NCBI GenBank assembly: GCA_963821095.1 | Contig: CAWGCJ010000007.1 | Span: forward strand, 1-64,000 | Length of the DNA: 64,000 nt | Reading direction: 5' to 3' | Origin: CAVPHV01 sp963821095 | GTDB lineage: Bacteria > Actinomycetota > Acidimicrobiia > Spongiisociales > UBA5794 | Shown here: piece after piece, positions 63,038 through 64,000 of the stretch | Position numbering within the stretch: the first letter of the stretch is position 1 | Layout: every line of letters begins with the position of its first letter | Made by a program: the position numbers and the translations under genes | Notes under the pieces: model-generated | Told to the model about the DNA's origin: nothing | Databases searched by the model: none | The model's input: the letters and a program-made list of their open reading frames with translations, nothing else

Positions 63038-63892
63038 ATGGCCCGCATCTCGTTGTTGCTCGCCGGTGTCGCGTTGCTGGCGGCCGGCGGCCTGGCGGTC
63101 GGGTCGGGGTCCGCAGCGGCGGGCCAAGCCGAATGCCACGGCCTCGCCGTTACGGTGCGCGGCACGTCCGGTGACGACGTGCTCACGGGCACCGCCGGTG
63201 ACGATGTCATCCACGGTTTTGGCGGCCACGACAACATCGACGGCATGGGCGGCGACGACGTCATTTGCGGCGGGGTGGGCCGCGACCAACTGCGCGGCGG
63301 ACCGGGGGCAGACGTGCTCGACGGCGGTGGCGGTGTCGATTGGGTCAGCTACCTGGGGACTCCGGGAGGGGTGACCGTCGACCTTTGGAAGGGGACCGTC
63401 ACCGGGGCGGCCGGCGCCGACACCGTGACGGCGATCGAGAACATCAAGGGCTCGGGTCACGCCGACAAGCTGCTCGGAAGCGGCGGCAAGAACCACATCA
63501 AAGGCCTGGGGGGCAACGACTACCTCTACTCGCGTGGTGCCGACGACATCGTGCGTGGGGGCGGCGGCAACGATCACATCAGAGGCGGGCCGGGCAACGA
63601 CAGGCTCGACGGCGGTGACGGCACCGACTTCGTCGCTCACCCCAAGTCCGACACCCCGGTGGTCGTCGACCTGAGGATCGGTTCGGCGACGGGCGAGGGC
63701 GACGACGTCCTGATCGGTTTCGAGCACGCCAAGGGATCGCCGTTCGACGACGTGGTTCACGGCGATGGCGGCGACAACAAGCTGTGGGGCTTCGCCGGCG
63801 ACGATCAACTCTTTGGCCACGGCGGCACCGACTGGGCCGATGGCGGTGACGGGACCGATGTCTGCGCCGTGGAGACCCCGGTCAACTGTTGA
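63038..63892 (+). CDS. Secreted RTX (hemolysin-type calcium-binding repeat) protein
   Basis: 284 residues. A signal peptide (ISLLLAGVALLAAGG) with a small mature part made of at least nine GGxGxDxUx nonapeptide-type repeats, e.g. GTAGDDVIHGFGGHD and GGPGADVLDGGGGVD, which bind calcium and fold after export. No protease or lipase domain is attached. GAGGAGGA precedes the ATG at 63,038. A surface or matrix role is plausible, but no partner secretion system is visible. Confidence 0.75.
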   Translation: MARISLLLAGVALLAAGGLAVGSGSAAAGQAECHGLAVTVRGTSGDDVLTGTAGDDVIHGFGGHDNIDGMGGDDVICGGVGRDQLRGGPGADVLDGGGGVDWVSYLGTPGGVTVDLWKGTVTGAAGADTVTAIENIKGSGHADKLLGSGGKNHIKGLGGNDYLYSRGADDIVRGGGGNDHIRGGPGNDRLDGGDGTDFVAHPKSDTPVVVDLRIGSATGEGDDVLIGFEHAKGSPFDDVVHGDGGDNKLWGFAGDDQLFGHGGTDWADGGDGTDVCAVETPVNC

Positions 63893-63901
63893 CCCACCCC
63901 C

Positions 63902-63963
63902 GTTTTGGCGGACATGGGCGACAGAGGTCGCTCGCAGTATGGTGCGCAGATGTCCGCCAAAAC
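63902..63963. repeat. TTTTGGCGGA-family inverted repeat upstream of MocA-like gene
   Basis: GTTTTGGCGGACAT (63,902-63,915) and ATGTCCGCCAAAAC (63,950-63,963) are exact complements of 14 bp; GCGAC/GTCGC forms an inner stem. The right arm contains the ATG and next codons of the gene that follows. Confidence 0.75.
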
Positions 63964-64000
63964 CCTCGTGGGGATCGTGCTCGCCGCCGGTGAATCGGCT
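63950..64000 (+). CDS. MocA-like nucleotidyltransferase, 5' end only
   Basis: The window ends after 17 codons (MSAKTLVGIVLAAGESA). LAAGESA is the start of a GT-A nucleotidyltransferase P-loop as in molybdenum cofactor cytidylyltransferase (MocA/MobA). Following the xanthine dehydrogenase genes, such a protein would add CMP to the molybdopterin for XDH. The first five codons come from the repeat; a GTG at 63,968 is another possible start. Confidence 0.5.
   Translation, partial: MSAKTLVGIVLAAGESA

Overview
The window is two unrelated pieces of DNA joined near position 15,180. Positions 1 to about 15,180 are AT-rich, and nearly every gene there is cut by one-base indels. From about 15,200 to the end the DNA is GC-rich, with long clean frames and a minority of frameshifted genes. 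The join falls inside one open frame that fuses a phosphonate-type ABC permease (AT-rich side) to a sulfotransferase N-terminus (GC-rich side). I read the AT-rich part as probably Chloroflexota (Anaerolineae-like: asp23-nusB pair, YprA/YprB-type repair genes with an HNH insert, DUF2007 protein) and the GC-rich part as a high-GC actinobacterium, perhaps Acidimicrobiia (Actinobacteria-type LexA box, TIGR03083 protein, Tad operon of actinobacterial type). Both taxon calls are inference. An assembly chimera explains the join better than gene transfer.

AT-rich part. Minus strand: a DUF2007 protein, an MrfB-like nuclease and an MrfA-like helicase carrying an HNH motif (0.3-4.3 kb). Plus strand: an MFS transporter and a small membrane protein (4.4-6.2 kb). 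Minus: a lipoprotein with a surface-type domain and a probable glycosidase-like barrel, nusB and asp23 (6.1-9.4 kb), then an alpha/beta hydrolase and larA (9.5-11.5 kb). Plus: a tyrosine recombinase overlapping a P-loop NTPase (11.7-13.4 kb). Minus: a YihY/BrkB membrane protein and the truncated phnE.

GC-rich part, 15-33 kb: sulfotransferase fragment; two ABC exporter pairs facing away from a perfect 25-bp palindrome; a YedK-type abasic-site protein; a small helix-turn-helix protein followed by a Tad/Flp pilus operon (cpaB, cpaE/tadZ, cpaF, tadB, tadC, four pilin-like genes and a Thr/Pro-linker membrane protein, 21.2-28.9 kb); an enoyl-CoA hydratase coupled to an ABHD18-like hydrolase; a hotdog thioesterase; a PadR repressor divergent from a cupin.

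33-48 kb: a TIGR03083 protein, a methyltransferase, a NarL-type two-component pair and MMPL transporter (both badly frameshifted), an SDR/TetR/SDR cluster with a palindromic operator, DUF4956 plus a DUF4353 lipoprotein, and a UvrD-type helicase with an SOS box on its start codon.

48-64 kb: pyruvate phosphate dikinase with a strong terminator, lipid/acyl-type enzymes, an SDR with a gamma-carbonic-anhydrase-like protein, an orphan histidine kinase, and a probable purine-breakdown block (8-oxoguanine-deaminase-like amidohydrolase, OFA transporter, three-subunit xanthine-dehydrogenase-type enzyme, and the first codons of a MocA-like protein), with an RTX-repeat protein inside it. Dispersed palindromes with TTTTGGCGGA arms lie in three intergenic gaps.
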